Source: Hydrogenedens sp964549105
GTDB taxonomy: Bacteria; Hydrogenedentota; Hydrogenedentia; Hydrogenedentales; Hydrogenedentaceae
Length of the DNA: 64,000 nucleotides
Direction: 5' to 3'
NCBI GenBank assembly: GCA_964549105.1
Contig: CAZJTZ010000008.1
Coordinates: 1 to 64,000, forward strand
Shown: one piece after another, positions 54,981 to 64,000 of the stretch
Position numbering within the stretch: the stretch's first letter is position 1
Layout of the letters: every line of letters begins with the position of its first letter
Translations under genes and position numbers: made by a program
The notes under the pieces: generated by a model
Told to the model about the DNA's origin: nothing
The model's input: only the letters and a program-made list of their open reading frames with translations
Database searches by the model: none

Positions 54981-56984
54981 TTATTTGAAAATTTGTTTGG
55001 CATCATCTCTTGCTTGTTGAATAAGGGGTAAATCGCAAGTGAAATCAACAAATCGCAAGTCTGTCTCACCTGATTGACGACGCCCGCCTATTTCTCCATG
55101 CCCCCGCAATTGTAGGTCCTTTTCGGCAATTTCGAAACCATTATTGATGTTGCACAGAATTTTTAATCGTTCCATGCTCACAGGATTAAAAGATGACGGT
55201 AGGAAGAAGCAGTAAGAAGGATAAGAGCCTCGACCCACCCGCCCCCGTAATTGGTGCAATTGGGCAAGACCGAAACACTCTGCATTTTCGACCACAAGAT
55301 TTGTTGCATGGGCAACATCCACACCTACCTCAATCACTGTGGTAGAGAAAAGGACATCTATTTCCCCACGGGCAAAACGACCCATAACTTCTGCCTTCTC
55401 GTTGAAGGAAAGACGACCATGGAGCAAATCCGTGTGTATTGTAGAAAAAGCACCCGAACGAAGTTTTTCATAAATAGTCAGTAGGGGTTTTAAGTCTTCC
55501 CTGTATATAGATTCCTCAATACTTGGGCATACCCAATAGGTAGCCAGACCTTTTTGTGCCTGTTTTATAATGAATTGGATTAAGCCTTCTCTTTTCTCCT
55601 TCGGAACAACATAAGTTTTAATCGGTTGTCGTCCCGGTGGCATTTCATCAATCATACTAATATCCATGCCGCCGTAGACGGTCAGGGCAAGGGTGCGGGG
55701 TATAGGTGTCGCTGTGAGATAAAGCACATCCGGGGCATGTCCCTTCATCCGCAGTTTTTCCCTTTGCATAACGCCAAAACGATGTTGTTCGTCAATCACG
55801 ATTAAACCTAAATTTTTAAATAAGGTAGATTCTTGTATCAAGGCATGAGTACCTACAACAATGTCCACTTCTCCATGGGCAATTTGTTTGCGAATTTCTT
55901 TTGTATTTCTGACAGAACTCGTGAGCAATTCAATATGCACAGGTAACGAAGATAAGTGCTTTTTTAAGTTTAAGAAATGTTGCTCTGCCAAAATTTCTGT
56001 GGGTGCCATAAGAGAAGATTGATAATGGCTATCCACGCTTGCACAAAGGGCATGCAAGGCAACTACTGTTTTCCCACAGCCTACATCACCCTGCACCAAT
56101 CGAAGCATTTGTTTAGGAGCAGATAAATCATCCAGTATCTCGTCAATCACTCGCTTCTGTGCAGAGGTCAGGGCAAATGGCAACTGTTTGCGAAAATTTG
56201 TAAGAATAGCACCATCCGTTTTATGCTGACAAACGGATTTATCTTTTATGTTATTTGCTTTCCATGTTAGCCAATCTTTTTGTATTTGCAAAATCTCATC
56301 ATAAGCAAGTCGTTGCCGCGCTTGTTCTACTTCATCTATTGTTTCGGGAAAGTGCAACTGTCTTACGGCCTTCGGCAGAGCCATCAATCCACGAGCAGAA
56401 AGGAACTCTTCTTCTAACGGGTCATCAATGACTATATTTGCTAAAGTTTCATATATCCAGCGACGAAATGAGCGGAGGGATAACCCCTCTGTTACAGTAT
56501 AAATGGGCACAAGCCTCGCGGTATGGATATTTGCCTCCTCCTGGGTATATTCCTCATATTCCGGATTATTCATTATCCGCCGCGATTGGGCATTCTCCAC
56601 TGTACCATATAAGAAAAAAGTTTTGCCCGGCTGAAACAGATAACGCGTTAGATAAGCCCTACCCCAAAAAATCCCTTCTACTGAACCTGTATCATCTTTG
56701 AATAATATCCGTGCCTGCGAAAGTCCCTGGCGTAGATATACCTGTCTTGCTCGTTCTACTGTAACGAATATTGTATATCTATGCCCTTCCTCCATGTCTT
56801 TTGTCTTAATTAAATTTCTACGGTCCTCATATCTTCGCGGAGGATAGAGCAATAAATCTTTAACTGTGGTAATACCCATCTTATTCAATTTTTTCTCACG
56901 ACCGGGACCGATTTCAGGCAAGGCAGAAATAGGCTCATCCCATATCTTTGGATAACATTCTTCCCGTTTCTTTTTTACGACCAT
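54981..56984 (-). CDS. recG: ATP-dependent DNA helicase RecG
   Basis: 667 residues from the ATG at 56984 (AGGA upstream; a TTG at 57002 would add six residues). RecG remodels stalled replication forks and Holliday junctions. PEIGPGREKKLNKMGI is the N-terminal HhH-like start, followed by an OB-fold wedge domain (YTIFVTVERA, ILFKDDTGSVEG). Helicase motifs are GDVGCGKT (about 299-306), DEQHRFGV, TATPIPRT and VGRGSYPSYC. The C-terminal TRG-type region (LQLRGHGEIGGRRQSG) is present. The length is near normal. Confidence 0.96.
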   Translation of the reverse strand: MVVKKKREECYPKIWDEPISALPEIGPGREKKLNKMGITTVKDLLLYPPRRYEDRRNLIKTKDMEEGHRYTIFVTVERARQVYLRQGLSQARILFKDDTGSVEGIFWGRAYLTRYLFQPGKTFFLYGTVENAQSRRIMNNPEYEEYTQEEANIHTARLVPIYTVTEGLSLRSFRRWIYETLANIVIDDPLEEEFLSARGLMALPKAVRQLHFPETIDEVEQARQRLAYDEILQIQKDWLTWKANNIKDKSVCQHKTDGAILTNFRKQLPFALTSAQKRVIDEILDDLSAPKQMLRLVQGDVGCGKTVVALHALCASVDSHYQSSLMAPTEILAEQHFLNLKKHLSSLPVHIELLTSSVRNTKEIRKQIAHGEVDIVVGTHALIQESTLFKNLGLIVIDEQHRFGVMQREKLRMKGHAPDVLYLTATPIPRTLALTVYGGMDISMIDEMPPGRQPIKTYVVPKEKREGLIQFIIKQAQKGLATYWVCPSIEESIYREDLKPLLTIYEKLRSGAFSTIHTDLLHGRLSFNEKAEVMGRFARGEIDVLFSTTVIEVGVDVAHATNLVVENAECFGLAQLHQLRGRVGRGSYPSYCFFLPSSFNPVSMERLKILCNINNGFEIAEKDLQLRGHGEIGGRRQSGETDLRFVDFTCDLPLIQQARDDAKQIFK

Positions 56985-57094
56985 AGAAACATTCCTGAAC
57001 AAAGTGTTGTCAAATTAAATATACGATATTATATCTTTTCTTTCTACGAACCTTCTTCAAAGTGGTAAAATAAAACAAACAAAGGAGAACTCAA

Positions 57095-58372
57095 ATGAGA
57101 AAAACGACTCGTTATATTCTGCCCATTCTATTTGTGATTGTTGTATTATGTGCTGGATTTTATTTCTGGTTATATCCGACACGCGGTCCGAAAGAAAATG
57201 TAGATATACAAAAAGCCTTTTTAGAAGAGGTGGAGGGAACAAGAGTGCTTCATCTGAAAGGGACTCCTTATGAATTGGGTTATGAGCGGGGTGCACTTCT
57301 CAAAGATTTAATCCAAAAGAGTTTATCAAAGGTGGACGACTTATTAGAATTGGCAAAGAAAGAGGTCGGCTTACCTAAATTTGCATCAAAATTGATATTA
57401 GATATAGCATGGCGATTTTGTTCCCCCTATATTCCTCCAAGGTATGAACGAGAATTGGAAGGAGTTGCAGATGGAGCCGGTGTAAGTTTACAGGAACTAC
57501 GGAGGGTGCATGTAGTTTCAGTTATAACCGAACGCGGTTGTAGTTCCTTTGCCGTATGGGGAAAAGCCACTGTGGACGGAAAATTGTATCATAGCAGGAA
57601 TTTCGACTGGATGATAGAAGCAGGTCTTCAAGATACAGCGGTAACATTCTGCTACGAACCGGAAGGACTGAACCCTTTTATTTCCATTGGCTACGCCTGT
57701 ACCATTGGCGTTTACTCGGGTATGAATAATCACAAAGTGTCTATTGCTCAAATCGGTGCAACCAACAAAGACCGTCGCATGGATGGGATTCCTCTTGAAC
57801 TTCTGCTTCGTAGAATACTGGAAGAAGCCTCTACCCTGGATAGTGTAACAAAAATTATTAAAGAGGCACGACATACAGTAGGTTATAACTATGTCATTGC
57901 TGATGGTGATGAAAATCGTGCCCTGGCTTATGAGACCTGTGCAAATCATGTGGCTATTTTTGCGGACAATGACCCTCGCGAAACGGTAGAGTATGCCATT
58001 CCTATTGAAAATGCAGTTATGCGTTCAGATGAAGCGATGGACCCAACCATACGCTCATTGCAGACCTGTGCTAATGCCCCCAACATGCCGTATGGCTCAA
58101 ATTCTTACGACCATCGTTATAAAGGCATGGCAACCCGAATCAAAGAAAATTATGGCAAGATAGACCAGAACATTGCTCTGGAAATAGTTAAAGCCGTGGC
58201 GATGGTAGGAGTGAATGTGCACAGTGTTCTCTATTGTCCTACGGACCTGGAACTATGGGTGGCTCATGCGAAAGGCAAAGAAGACGCCGCAAAACAGACC
58301 TATATCCATTATAAAATGCAGGAGTTGTTTGACCCTAACCGCAAAAACACAGCAAAACTTATCAAGCAATAG
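57095..58372 (+). CDS. C45-type autoproteolytic acyltransferase/hydrolase (Ntn-like)
   Basis: 425 residues with an N-terminal transmembrane or signal segment (about 9-26). LKGTPYELGYERGALLKDLI is the family's N-terminal block. Cys149 in ERGCSSFAVWG is the likely nucleophile, exposed by self-cleavage before it, as in acyl-CoA:6-aminopenicillanate acyltransferase (peptidase C45); HSRNFDW and GYACTIGVYSGMN fit the Ntn-hydrolase fold. It probably hydrolyses an acyl amide outside the cytoplasm. AAAGGAG precedes the ATG. It diverges from recG. Confidence 0.85.
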   Translation: MRKTTRYILPILFVIVVLCAGFYFWLYPTRGPKENVDIQKAFLEEVEGTRVLHLKGTPYELGYERGALLKDLIQKSLSKVDDLLELAKKEVGLPKFASKLILDIAWRFCSPYIPPRYERELEGVADGAGVSLQELRRVHVVSVITERGCSSFAVWGKATVDGKLYHSRNFDWMIEAGLQDTAVTFCYEPEGLNPFISIGYACTIGVYSGMNNHKVSIAQIGATNKDRRMDGIPLELLLRRILEEASTLDSVTKIIKEARHTVGYNYVIADGDENRALAYETCANHVAIFADNDPRETVEYAIPIENAVMRSDEAMDPTIRSLQTCANAPNMPYGSNSYDHRYKGMATRIKENYGKIDQNIALEIVKAVAMVGVNVHSVLYCPTDLELWVAHAKGKEDAAKQTYIHYKMQELFDPNRKNTAKLIKQ

Positions 58373-58442
58373 GAAACGGTGCTGCTTTATTAATAGGTTG
58401 TATCGGGTCATATATGTCTTATAACTTATAAATTGAATTATG

Positions 58443-59414
58443 TTAAATGTTTATATTTTCGAGAGCATTTGTAACGGTGGCAACACCGCCGTTCGTTGGT
58501 GCGGGACCCTTTTCCTGATACCGTAAGAACTCTACATGACCATCAAAGAAAAGGACATTTGCCCCTCCCGGAATATGATTAAATAAAGAGGGCTCCGTAG
58601 TAAGTTTGTCCATCATCACCCAGAGGGCACTTTGCCCTTTTGCAGAAGCCGCAGGATTGTTTATATCTGTAATAAGAAATCGTTCAATCCCCTCTCGTAG
58701 TCTATAGACAGTATTTCCACCTGCATTCCCGACAGGTGGCTGTCCTGTAAGAGCAGCCGTTCCATCAGAGATAACAATGTCCTGGTCAGACCTCCCGTTT
58801 TCGTGAAATAGGAAAAAGGGAGTTACTGCTTCTAATAAGCCTTGAATAAGTTGGGTGGGTCCTGTTCCTCCGCCCGTACCCAGGAAGGGCACCAGCGATA
58901 AGTTCGTTTGTGGGTCGGTTGTATCTCCACGGTCAAAAACCCAGCCCAAATAATAATAACTTGCTTGCATATTCCACACACCCCTACCTTTCTTGGCACA
59001 GGGCAGGGTTATATCTGTTTGCTCTGTGAGTGGGTTAATCAGTGAATCGGTAGTATGTTTTGGGTCCGATGGACAAACAAGAACATTGACATCTGTCAGA
59101 TATTCAGGATATATCATTTCTGGATTTGGACCTGCAACAATGATAGATTTCATACCTGCGGATGGGAAATCGGATTGTTCACAGTCCACGGCATTTCTAT
59201 ATTCCATAGGCACAGGAGGATATTTTGCTCCTTTCGATTCGCCAGAATACATCTTGAAAATGAGTCCCCATTGTTTCAGATTGTTCTGACAGGAAGAACG
59301 ACGAGCCGCTTCCCTTGCCCTGGCTAAAGCAGGTAATAATATCGCTGCTAATATCCCTATAATGGCAATAGCCACCAACAATTCAATAAGTGTAAAACCT
59401 AATTTCTTTTTCAT
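58443..59414 (-). CDS. Type II/IV prepilin-like protein, third copy
   Basis: 323 residues. The class III signal is MKKKLG before FTLIELLVAIAIIG, so cleavage leaves Phe7 first. AREAARRSSCQNNLKQWGLIFKMY is nearly the same as in the pair at 19-21 kb, but the globular domain is quite different, with inserts such as CEQSDFPSAG and GGGTGPTQ. HIPGGANVLFFDGH is the H-x9-DG motif. It lies 37 kb from its paralogues, on the opposite strand, without their terminator hairpin. A pseudopilin of the same class. Confidence 0.88.
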   Translation of the reverse strand: MKKKLGFTLIELLVAIAIIGILAAILLPALARAREAARRSSCQNNLKQWGLIFKMYSGESKGAKYPPVPMEYRNAVDCEQSDFPSAGMKSIIVAGPNPEMIYPEYLTDVNVLVCPSDPKHTTDSLINPLTEQTDITLPCAKKGRGVWNMQASYYYLGWVFDRGDTTDPQTNLSLVPFLGTGGGTGPTQLIQGLLEAVTPFFLFHENGRSDQDIVISDGTAALTGQPPVGNAGGNTVYRLREGIERFLITDINNPAASAKGQSALWVMMDKLTTEPSLFNHIPGGANVLFFDGHVEFLRYQEKGPAPTNGGVATVTNALENINI

Positions 59415-59516
59415 AGATTACCCTTTAATGAAACATATTTCATATTAAACAATAATTTTGAGAGGAAAGCATATATCTATATACCTTCTTAAATAAAGAT
59501 TCAAGTATGATAAAAA

Positions 59517-60590
59517 TTAACGGATTTCTATCATTCGTTGGATAGGTATTTTTGCTTTCTCAATAATTTCTGGAGAAACCTCAACCTTATATTGTATTTT
59601 TTGCAATGCTTCCAGAGTTTGTTCAAGAGTAATTAGGTTCATGTGCTTACAACGCAAAGAACATGCTCGAACAATATCTAATTCTGGGAATTCCGCCTGT
59701 ATATTATCCCCCATTGCACACTCGGTAAACAGGGCAACCCTTTCTTTGGGATGTTTCTTTACATATTCAATCATTCCCTGTGTGCTGCCGGCATAGTCTA
59801 CTTTGCCAATTACTTCAGGTGGACATTCGGGATGTGCCAAAATTTTTACACCAGGATATTGCTGACGGACACGGTCCACATCTTCAGGTTTAAATAGTTC
59901 ATGCACTTCACATCTTGCTTTCCAGCCAATAACTATGGGTTTAGAACTTCCTTCTATCCGGTCCATAGTAATTTCATCCGGAAAATAAAATTCTGCACCT
60001 AATTCGGAAGCGGTATTTTTTGCTAAATATTCGTCCGGCACAAAAATAGCAGCCTTATGTCCCTGTTTGAAAATGTGAGCCAGCACTTTCCCTGCATTTC
60101 CAGAGGTGCAGCAATAATCGGATTCTGCCTTTGTATCGGCATAAGTGTTTACATAAGAAACAACCGGGACATCTGGAAACTTTTGTTTTAACTCTATCAG
60201 GTCTTTCTGTTTTATCCCTTCGGCGAGAGAACAACCGGCTTCTTTTGATGGAACAATGACTGTTTTGGACGGGTTCAATATTTTTGCTGTTTCACCCATA
60301 AACCACACCCCACAAAACACAATTATCTCTGCTTCCGTCTTACTCGCTATGGTAGAGAGGTAAAGAGAATCCCCTACATGGTCAGGAATAGAATGGTACA
60401 GAGCGGGTTCCATATAGTTATGGCCCAAAATAACAGCATTCTTTTCTGCTTTTAATCGTAAGATTTCATAAGCATACTTTGCCTTTAATTCAATCTCAAA
60501 ATCAGGTAAAATCCCCTTTAACCGTGTTTTCATCCGTTCAATAAGAGTAGTAGCATCTTCTTTAGAAAGAATATTTGTATTTGTATCCAT
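59517..60590 (-). CDS. nadA: Quinolinate synthase
   Basis: 357 residues from the ATG at 60590 (AAAAGG 8 nt upstream; a TTG at 60596 adds two residues). NadA condenses iminoaspartate with dihydroxyacetone phosphate to quinolinate in NAD biosynthesis using a 4Fe-4S cluster. The cluster ligands fit Cys93 (VFCGVWFMGETA), Cys227 (WKARCEVH) and Cys314 (SLRCKHMNLITLE). VILGHNYMEP and VPSKEAGCSLAEG are further family blocks. It lies 121 bp after sufU on the same strand; the Fe-S dependence makes co-regulation plausible. Confidence 0.96.
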   Translation of the reverse strand: MDTNTNILSKEDATTLIERMKTRLKGILPDFEIELKAKYAYEILRLKAEKNAVILGHNYMEPALYHSIPDHVGDSLYLSTIASKTEAEIIVFCGVWFMGETAKILNPSKTVIVPSKEAGCSLAEGIKQKDLIELKQKFPDVPVVSYVNTYADTKAESDYCCTSGNAGKVLAHIFKQGHKAAIFVPDEYLAKNTASELGAEFYFPDEITMDRIEGSSKPIVIGWKARCEVHELFKPEDVDRVRQQYPGVKILAHPECPPEVIGKVDYAGSTQGMIEYVKKHPKERVALFTECAMGDNIQAEFPELDIVRACSLRCKHMNLITLEQTLEALQKIQYKVEVSPEIIEKAKIPIQRMIEIR

Positions 60591-60711
60591 AAACAAAACC
60601 TTTTAAGTATTACAAAAATAATAAATATTTATTATATCAAAAAATAAAGAATCTTTTCCTCTTTATTAAATGTGCATTCATATAGCCAAGAGCGGTGAAC
60701 ACTCAAAGAAA

Positions 60712-61167
60712 TTACTCTATAGATATGTTCTTTTCCTCTCCTTTTAACAGGTCAAGGACGGTATGCCAGGATAAAGAGGCACATTTTATCCGGATGGGAA
60801 ATTCTCGGACACCTGTGATTGCTGTTAATTTGCCCCATTGATTTTCATCAATAGGTGTTTCGGGTGAACTTGTTAATAATTCAAGGAAATGCTTAATGGA
60901 TTCAATGGCTTTCGCTATGGGTTGTTTTTCCAGGTAGGTTGTGAGAAGGGAAGCAGATGCTTTGGATATAGCACAACCCTGTCCTGTAAACGATATGCTC
61001 TGTATGGTATCCCCATCAAATTTTAAGTAAAAGGTAAATCGGTCTCCACAGAGAGGATTGTATCCTTCTAATTTCTTGTCGTAGGAACTCATTTCGCCAT
61101 AGTTCCTTGGATTTTTTGCATGGTCAAGCAAAACTTTTTCATATAAGGCACGCGACGCAGAACTCAT
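60712..61167 (-). CDS. sufU: SufU-type Fe-S scaffold / sulfur acceptor
   Basis: 151 residues. NPLCGDR (Cys40, Asp42), GQGCAISKASASLL (Cys65) and IKCASLSW (Cys129) give the three-cysteine-plus-Asp zinc/sulfur site of SufU, and the insert between the second and third cysteine is the SufU form rather than IscU. SufU takes persulfide from SufS. The ATG overlaps the sufS stop (ATGA). Confidence 0.93.
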   Translation of the reverse strand: MSSASRALYEKVLLDHAKNPRNYGEMSSYDKKLEGYNPLCGDRFTFYLKFDGDTIQSISFTGQGCAISKASASLLTTYLEKQPIAKAIESIKHFLELLTSSPETPIDENQWGKLTAITGVREFPIRIKCASLSWHTVLDLLKGEEKNISIE

Positions 61168-62468
61168 TCAAAAATCTCCTTCACTTTATATATAGCCCGG
61201 ACTAACTGCTCAATCTCATCCACCGTATTGTATACTGCAAACGAGGCTCGTGCAGAACTGGAAATACCATAGCGGTCCATAATTGGCTGGGCACAATGAT
61301 GTCCTGCACGAATGGCAATGCCTTCCTCATCCAATATCTGTCCAATATCGTGAGGATGGGCACAGTCCATTACGAAAGAAATAACGCTGGCATGTGGCTT
61401 CTGCGGACCTAAAATTTGCACTCCGGGTATCTGTGAAATACGCTCATATCCATATTGGACTAAGGCTTCCTCGTAATGGGATATTTCATCCATACCTATA
61501 GACTGTAAGAAATCAATTGCACTACCCAATCCGATAACACCTTCGATATTGGGTGTACCCGCTTCGAACTTCTGGGGAGTATATGCGTAAATTGTCTTTT
61601 CTAAAGTAACATTGAGTATCATGCTTCCACCCGTTTGATAGGGCTCCATATCTTCTAATATAGGTGCTTTCCCGTAGAGGATACCTATACCCGTAGGAGC
61701 ATACATTTTGTGCCCAGAACAAGCAAAAAAGTCGCAATCCAATTTTTGAACATTAATAGGTAAGTGGGGAATGCTTTGAGCTCCGTCCACAATAAACACG
61801 GCACCTACCTCATGTGCCTTTTTCGCTAACATCGCGACAGGATTGATTGTCCCTAACACATTAGATACATGGGCAACAGACACAATTTTGGTCTTATCTG
61901 TAAGTAGATTTTCTATTTGTGTTAAATCTAAAGTTCCCTCGTCTGTAATAGGCACTACCTTTAACTTTGCTCCTGTCTGTTGGGATACCACTTGCCAGGG
62001 TATCAAATTGGAGTGGTGTTCCATTTGCGTAATTAAAATTTCATCACCAGGTTTAAGTCGAGGGCGAGCATAAGCCTGGGCAATTAAATTGATAGAATCT
62101 GTAGCACCCCGAGTAAACACAACTTCGCAGTCAACCCTGGCTCCGATAAATCGAGCCATCTTGGAACGAACTTCTTCATATTTCTCCGACGCTTTTTCAC
62201 TTAAATAGTGTATCCCTCGATGAACATTTGCATTTTCGCGAAGATAGTATCGGGTGATGGTATCAATAACAGATTTAGGTTTCTGTGTTGTGGCTGCATT
62301 GTCAAGATATATTAATGGTTTGTTACGGACAAGAATTTCTAATATAGGGAACTGTGCGCGAATGCTTTCCAGCCCCATCTTCCTTGCCAATGCTTCCACC
62401 TGCCAGCGAAGTTGTTGCGGTCTTCTCTCATTCACATTATTTCTCTTTTCTACTTTATAAGAACTCAT
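61164..62468 (-). CDS. sufS: Cysteine desulfurase SufS
   Basis: 434 residues, a class V aminotransferase-fold PLP enzyme that takes sulfur from cysteine. Schiff-base lysine Lys254 in SGHKMYAPTG, catalytic Cys392 in RAGHHCAQP, and YLDNAATTQKP near the start. A basic N-terminal extension of about 30 residues precedes the core. It overlaps sufD by 14 bp. Confidence 0.96.
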   Translation of the reverse strand: MSSYKVEKRNNVNERRPQQLRWQVEALARKMGLESIRAQFPILEILVRNKPLIYLDNAATTQKPKSVIDTITRYYLRENANVHRGIHYLSEKASEKYEEVRSKMARFIGARVDCEVVFTRGATDSINLIAQAYARPRLKPGDEILITQMEHHSNLIPWQVVSQQTGAKLKVVPITDEGTLDLTQIENLLTDKTKIVSVAHVSNVLGTINPVAMLAKKAHEVGAVFIVDGAQSIPHLPINVQKLDCDFFACSGHKMYAPTGIGILYGKAPILEDMEPYQTGGSMILNVTLEKTIYAYTPQKFEAGTPNIEGVIGLGSAIDFLQSIGMDEISHYEEALVQYGYERISQIPGVQILGPQKPHASVISFVMDCAHPHDIGQILDEEGIAIRAGHHCAQPIMDRYGISSSARASFAVYNTVDEIEQLVRAIYKVKEIFE

Positions 62469-63795
62469 AATTATTCACACTCAGGCATTCGTTTACAAAT
62501 GTTTCGACTCCCAAAAAGGGGAACTCTTTTAATACTTGTTTTAAGAATCCACGAATCAGCAGATTCCGTGCTTTATTGGATGAAATACCTCGTGCTTGGA
62601 AATAATAAACTAACTCGGGTGAGGGGGGGCCTACGGTAGCACCATGCGTGCAGCGAACATCGTCAGCATAAATTTCCAACTGAGGTTTAGCGTCTATCGT
62701 GGCTTGCTCCGAAAGGGATAGCCCCTTGAACTGCTGGATAGAATCGGATTTCTGTGCATGGGGCGCGATGTAAATCTTCCCTCGATACAATGTTTTGCTT
62801 CGGTCTTTTCCCAAACCGCGGCAATCAATTCGGCTGGTCCCATAACCTTTGAGGTGCTGTAAGAGTTGTTGGGTTTCGGAAAAGTGATTATCCCGATTTG
62901 TCGTTAAACCGTTGATTTGGGTTTGAACATTTTCTCCAAGAATAGATACATCCATTTCTGAACGGACAAATTGTCCAGATAAGTGCAAAAAATTGTAATT
63001 CAAAGAACTGTCCTGCTCTAATCTGGCAGAGGCAGATAGAAAACGAAGTGTTTTATCGCTACCCTGAACACTGTGTAAAAATTTTAAATGAGCATTTTTA
63101 CCTAATAAGATTTGTTCTTTCGCATTAACCCAGAGGGCGTGATTATCATCAGTAGAAGATACATAATGAACAGTAATAGATGCCTGAGCATTTTTGTCAA
63201 GGGCAATCAAGAGTCGAGGGGTATCAATCGTATCATAATTGTTTGAGGAACTGATAATAACGACATGTATGGGTTCTTCTATAACTACCCCCTGAGGAAG
63301 GTAAAATAGTATTCCATCATAAGTAAACATGTCTGAGAGGGCTTCAAATATATGCTGTGGCTCCTGCCCTTCCGATAGCCCTTTTTGAATAACATGTTCC
63401 TGACCATTCTGGACGGCATCTTTGAAACGAATAATGTTTAGTGACGAGGCATCTTTTTGTGCAAGATTTTTTATATTTATAGCACCGTTTTCCCAGATGA
63501 CAGAAGGGGAATAATATTTTGCTATTACCTCAGGGATATGTTCATCGCAAGTTGTCTGTTGTTTGATGAAATTCCATTTTCTTTGTGGATTAAAGAAGGG
63601 GGCAAGATTGGTTTCGCGCCAACCTTCTGTTTTCGCATCGGGAATAGGCAGAGCCTCAAATGTATCCCTCCCTTTTGTTATAAGACTTTCCCACCAGCCA
63701 GGGAAAGAGAAGTTATCCTGTGCCTGTGCAAAAGTATCTAATAAAACCGACTTTCTATTATCAAGTTGCATAATTGCCATGGGAAAACCTTTCAT
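62455..63795 (-). CDS. sufD: Fe-S assembly scaffold component SufD
   Basis: 446 residues, usual length. Right-handed beta-helix protein of the SufBC2D scaffold, recognisable by the LFYLPQGVVIEEPIHV block, NHFSETQQLLQHLKGYGTSR, and the C-terminal ADDVRCTHGATVG with the conserved cysteine and histidine, then YFQARGIS. N-terminal Gln/Asp-rich helical part. Its ATG overlaps the sufC stop codon, giving translational coupling. Confidence 0.94.
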   Translation of the reverse strand: MKGFPMAIMQLDNRKSVLLDTFAQAQDNFSFPGWWESLITKGRDTFEALPIPDAKTEGWRETNLAPFFNPQRKWNFIKQQTTCDEHIPEVIAKYYSPSVIWENGAINIKNLAQKDASSLNIIRFKDAVQNGQEHVIQKGLSEGQEPQHIFEALSDMFTYDGILFYLPQGVVIEEPIHVVIISSSNNYDTIDTPRLLIALDKNAQASITVHYVSSTDDNHALWVNAKEQILLGKNAHLKFLHSVQGSDKTLRFLSASARLEQDSSLNYNFLHLSGQFVRSEMDVSILGENVQTQINGLTTNRDNHFSETQQLLQHLKGYGTSRIDCRGLGKDRSKTLYRGKIYIAPHAQKSDSIQQFKGLSLSEQATIDAKPQLEIYADDVRCTHGATVGPPSPELVYYFQARGISSNKARNLLIRGFLKQVLKEFPFLGVETFVNECLSVNNYEFL

Positions 63796-64000
63796 GAAAG
63801 AGGACCCACAGAAGCGGTCTCCTGACTATCCTCCGTTTTGAGCCAATCGTAGCCCTTCTGTTCCAGTTCCAGGGCTAATCCAAAATCACCAGACTTTACT
63901 ATCTTTCCCTTATAAAGGACATGAACATAGTCGGGCTGAATATAGTTTAGCAATCGTTGATAATGGGTTATGACGATAAAAGAGCGGTTCGAATTTCGCA
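63792..64000 (-). CDS. sufC: Fe-S assembly ATPase SufC, C-terminal end (cut by window)
   Basis: The final 68 or so codons of a gene continuing beyond the window. The frame reads SFIVITHYQRLLNYIQP, then PDYVHVLYKGKIVKSGDF and LELEQKGYDWLK, which is the standard end of SufC, the ABC-type ATPase of the SUF system, including the switch histidine in VITHY. The stop at 63792-63794 overlaps the sufD ATG. sufB is expected upstream outside the window. Confidence 0.93.
   Translation of the reverse strand, partial: RNSNRSFIVITHYQRLLNYIQPDYVHVLYKGKIVKSGDFGLALELEQKGYDWLKTEDSQETASVGPLS

Overview
The window looks like a chromosomal segment of an uncultured, didermal, AT-leaning bacterium of the Planctomycetota/Hydrogenedentota type. 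This placement is inference. It rests on three long prepilins with a C-terminal H-x9-DG motif, Tat-exported Gfo/Idh/MocA oxidoreductases, a secreted ceramidase-like hydrolase, a giant Ig-like/beta-helix surface protein with a PEP-CTERM-like tail, and a complete Na+-NQR operon. Almost all space is coding. There is no phage, transposase, CRISPR array or rRNA operon, and only one tRNA.

Layout: 1-4.2 kb holds the end of a Gfo/Idh oxidoreductase, a secreted M14 carboxypeptidase with a dockerin-like tail and a secreted GH3-like protein that seems to lack its catalytic residues. 4.6-10.2 kb holds a lipoprotein and a ribose-type sugar ABC importer operon (binding protein, double ATPase, permease, plus a small secreted protein). 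10.2-12.7 kb holds a protein made of ten 17-residue Pro-rich repeats and a secreted TPR-like protein. 13.0-17.3 kb is secA overlapping a membrane transglutaminase gene; 17.6-19.0 kb is asd and trxA. 19.2-21.6 kb carries two tandem prepilin genes with copied terminators. 21.6-22.9 kb is an AIM24-family/Nudix pair. 23.1-25.9 kb is a Ski2-like helicase fused to an OmpR-type winged helix, followed by a 9-bp tandem repeat. 26.1-31.7 kb is the giant surface protein.

The second half: an 830-bp non-coding stretch with remnants of dispersed repeats; an MBL-fold hydrolase, an acyltransferase-like membrane protein, a Tat-exported oxidoreductase, rsmG, a zinc phospholipase C-like secreted protein and an inverted pair of parS-like sites (32.5-38.3 kb); nqrABCDEF-apbE (38.5-45.5 kb, minus strand); an SDR, a metallophosphoesterase, tRNA-Pro(CGG) and a tiny Gly-rich secreted protein (45.7-48.1 kb); a second Tat oxidoreductase, a GH42-like membrane protein, a GT2 glycosyltransferase and a ceramidase-like protein (48.3-54.9 kb); recG, a C45-type hydrolase and a third prepilin (55-59.4 kb); and nadA with sufU-sufS-sufD-sufC (59.5-64 kb, sufC cut by the window end).

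Functionally the region mixes housekeeping (SecA, Asd, TrxA, RsmG, RecG, NadA, SUF Fe-S assembly, sodium-pumping respiration) with a large outward-facing repertoire: secreted hydrolases, a sugar importer, pilins and surface proteins, as expected of a polymer-degrading cell. NadA and NqrF both need Fe-S clusters and the SUF operon lies close to nadA; ApbE attaches the covalent FMNs needed by NqrB and NqrC. The least explained items are the helicase-winged-helix fusion with its repeat, the patchily homogenised prepilin pair, the 17-residue repeat protein, the parS-like pair and the apparently inactive enzyme-fold proteins.
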